From assembly GCA_026982515.1 (NCBI GenBank), contig JALSGY010000009.1, forward strand, positions 1-6,719: a stretch of DNA of 6,719 nt, in the 5' to 3' direction. The stretch's first letter is position 1, and each line of letters opens with the position of its first letter. The stretch comes from Paracoccaceae bacterium (GTDB lineage: Bacteria > Pseudomonadota > Alphaproteobacteria > Rhodobacterales > Rhodobacteraceae). Under the pieces are notes generated by a model. That model did no database searches. It saw only the letters and a program-made list of their open reading frames with translations, and was not told the DNA's origin. Position numbers and translations under genes: made by a program. Positions 5,259 through 6,719 of the stretch are shown here, one piece after another.

Positions 5259-6128
5259 TCAAGCGCTCGTGTCGGTGCGGGCGCTTTCCCATGCCAGCAT
5301 GGCGCGCTTGACGGGCAGCCCCCAGTGATAGCCGCCCAGGCCCCCCGATTTGCGCAGCGCCCGGTGGCAGGGGATCAGCCAGGCGACGGGGTTGCGCCCG
5401 ACGGCTGTGCCCACGGCCCGCACCGCGCCGGGGTTGCCGATGGCGCGGGCGATCTCCGAATAGGTAGTGACATGGCCAGGCGGAATGGCCAGCAGCGCCT
5501 CCCAGACCTTGATCTGGAAGGGCCCTCCGATCAGTTGCAGCCGCGCCTCTCCGTGGCGGGCAAAGGCGGCCTCGACCCAGGGGGCGACCCGCTCCGGGGC
5601 ATGGGTGAAGGTCGCCTCCGGCCAGCGCCGCGCCATGTCTTCGAAGGCGGCGCTTTCGCCGGTCTCGGCGGCAAAGGCAAGCCCGCACAGCCCGCGTGCG
5701 GTGCCCATGGCCAGTGCCCGGCCGAAGGGGCTGTCGAACCATCCCCAGGCGATCTCCAGCCCGGCGCCCTTGCGGGCATATTCGCCGGGGCTCATGGCTT
5801 CCCATTTCAGGAACATCTCGTGCAGCCGGCCCGAGCCGGACAGACCCAGTGCATATGCCGCCTTCAGCGTGGTGAAGCGCTCGGCCAGCAGGCGGCGGGC
5901 ATGGTCGAGCGTCAAGTACTGCTGATAGCGCTTGGGGCTGACGCCGACCCAGTGCGAGAACAGCCGCTGGAAATGCGCCGGGCTCATGTTCAGCCGCGCG
6001 GCGAGGTCCTCCAGGCGCAGCGGCGCGGGGCTGGCGTCGATCGCCTCGATGGCGCGGCGCATCACCTGGTAGTGGTAGCTGCTTTCGGCCGGGGTATCCG
6101 CCATGTCTCCGCTCACGTCCTTGTGCAT
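5259..6128 (-). CDS. AraC-type DNA-binding domain fused to O6-alkylguanine-DNA alkyltransferase (Ada-like, lacking the N-terminal sensor)
   Basis: A 289-residue two-part protein. Residues about 23-120 form an AraC/XylS-type double helix-turn-helix (LEDLAARLNMSPAHFQRLFSHW, then the second HTH ending AMSPGEYARKG). Residues about 130-285 are a methyltransferase domain with an Ada/Ogt-like ribonuclease-H-like lead-in and a catalytic core: GGPFQIKVWEAL, TTYSEIARAIGNP, VRAVGTAVGRNP (arginine finger near R237), then PCHR with acceptor C254, and GGYHWGLPVKRAML. The enzyme removes alkyl groups from O6-guanine by irreversible transfer to C254. E. coli Ada has an extra N-terminal zinc domain, with a cysteine that takes methyl from phosphotriesters and switches on transcription. 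That domain is absent here, so the DNA-binding part cannot be activated the same way. ATG 6128 is the first possible start, with an in-frame stop 12 bases upstream. ATG 6104 (residue 9) is an alternative; neither has a well-spaced ribosome binding site. It diverges from nth. Confidence 0.92.
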   Translation of the reverse strand: MHKDVSGDMADTPAESSYHYQVMRRAIEAIDASPAPLRLEDLAARLNMSPAHFQRLFSHWVGVSPKRYQQYLTLDHARRLLAERFTTLKAAYALGLSGSGRLHEMFLKWEAMSPGEYARKGAGLEIAWGWFDSPFGRALAMGTARGLCGLAFAAETGESAAFEDMARRWPEATFTHAPERVAPWVEAAFARHGEARLQLIGGPFQIKVWEALLAIPPGHVTTYSEIARAIGNPGAVRAVGTAVGRNPVAWLIPCHRALRKSGGLGGYHWGLPVKRAMLAWESARTDTSA

Positions 6129-6206
6129 GTCCCGAATCTAACCGATCAGCCGCAGCCGTCGATCCGATTCTTGCGCATGCGTTCGCGGCAGGGCATACCG
6201 GCGCGC
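6129..6206. promoter_or_regulatory. Divergent intergenic region between the alkyltransferase gene and nth
   Basis: These 78 bases must hold promoters for both divergent repair genes. I see no convincing -35/-10 pair and no clear Ada box. An eight-base palindrome, CGCATGCG (6174-6181), is present but could be chance in G+C-rich DNA. An in-frame ATG at 6177 could extend nth by ten codons and would shorten this region. Confidence 0.3.
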
Positions 6207-6719
6207 ATGGCGAAGCAGATGGATTATCACGCGCTGCACGAGGTCTTCACCCGGTTCCGTGCCTCCGAGCCGGAACCCAGGGGTGAGCTGAAGCATACCA
6301 ATGCCTTCACCCTGCTGGTGGCGGTGGTGCTTTCCGCGCAGGCCACCGATGCCGGGGTCAACAAGGCCACCGCCGGGCTGTTCAAGGTGGCCGATACGCC
6401 GGAGAGGATGCTGGAGCTCGGCGAAGAGGGGCTGACCGAATACATCAAGACCATCGGCCTGTTCCGCCAGAAGGCGAAGAACGTGATCAGGCTCTCGCGC
6501 ATCCTGGTGGAGGAATACGGCGGCGAGGTGCCCTCGTCGCGGGCGGCCTTGCAAGCGCTGCCGGGGGTGGGGCGCAAGACCGCCAACGTGGTGCTCAACA
6601 TCTGGTTCCATTATCCGGCCCAGGCGGTGGATACTCACATCTTCCGGGTCGGCAACCGCACCGGAATTGCCGTGGGCAAGGATGTTCTGGCCGTCGAGCG
6701 GGCCATAGAGGACAACGTG
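6207..6719 (+). CDS. nth: Endonuclease III (3' end outside window)
   Basis: This bifunctional DNA glycosylase/AP lyase removes oxidised pyrimidines in base excision repair. The frame is open from ATG 6207 to the right edge, giving 171 residues of an expected roughly 210-215. Seen: LLVAVVLSAQATDAGVNKAT (36-55) of the helical core; the helix-hairpin-helix LPGVGRKTANVVL (118-130) with the catalytic lysine K124 (E. coli K120); and VDTHIFRVGNR (141-151) with the catalytic aspartate D142 (E. coli D138). The C-terminal four-cysteine [4Fe-4S] loop lies beyond the window, so it cannot be checked. ATG 6207 gives the MAKQMDYH start that I associate with alphaproteobacterial members. In-frame ATG 6177 is an alternative, and neither has a strong ribosome binding site. 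With the divergent alkyltransferase it forms a small DNA-repair neighbourhood. Confidence 0.96.
   Translation, partial: MAKQMDYHALHEVFTRFRASEPEPRGELKHTNAFTLLVAVVLSAQATDAGVNKATAGLFKVADTPERMLELGEEGLTEYIKTIGLFRQKAKNVIRLSRILVEEYGGEVPSSRAALQALPGVGRKTANVVLNIWFHYPAQAVDTHIFRVGNRTGIAVGKDVLAVERAIEDNV

Overview
The window is G+C-rich chromosomal DNA with tightly packed genes. Its protein sequences look alphaproteobacterial, most likely Rhodobacterales. The succinate dehydrogenase subunits, the Nth N-terminus and the small gene behind sdhB all have that flavour, but this placement comes from recognition and not from a search. I see no mobile element, tRNA, rRNA or CRISPR array.

Layout: the left part (1-2782, plus strand) holds the 3' half of sdhA, complete sdhB, a 64-residue membrane-anchored four-cysteine protein, and a DUF1989 (urea-carboxylase-associated / carboxyguanidine-deiminase-related) protein. 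The spacings (10, 37 and 16 bases) allow all four to be co-transcribed. The middle (2863-5155, minus strand) carries an OmpA-type glycine-zipper lipoprotein with a strong intrinsic terminator, then a FadR-subfamily GntR regulator with a possible operator just upstream, then a DeoD-type purine nucleoside phosphorylase. The phosphorylase converges on the DUF1989 gene. The right part has a minus-strand AraC-type DNA-binding domain fused to an O6-alkylguanine-DNA methyltransferase (5259-6128). Diverging from it is the 5' part of nth, endonuclease III, which runs off the right edge.

Functionally the window combines respiration/TCA cycle (SdhAB), nucleoside salvage (DeoD), a carbon-metabolism-type regulator, envelope maintenance (OmpA-like lipoprotein) and a pair of divergent DNA-repair genes (alkyl transfer and base excision). 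Most of it is ordinary core genome. The least understood parts are the four-cysteine mini-protein behind sdhB and the DUF1989 protein, which sits without any visible guanidine or urea carboxylase genes. I found no convincing new multi-gene system.
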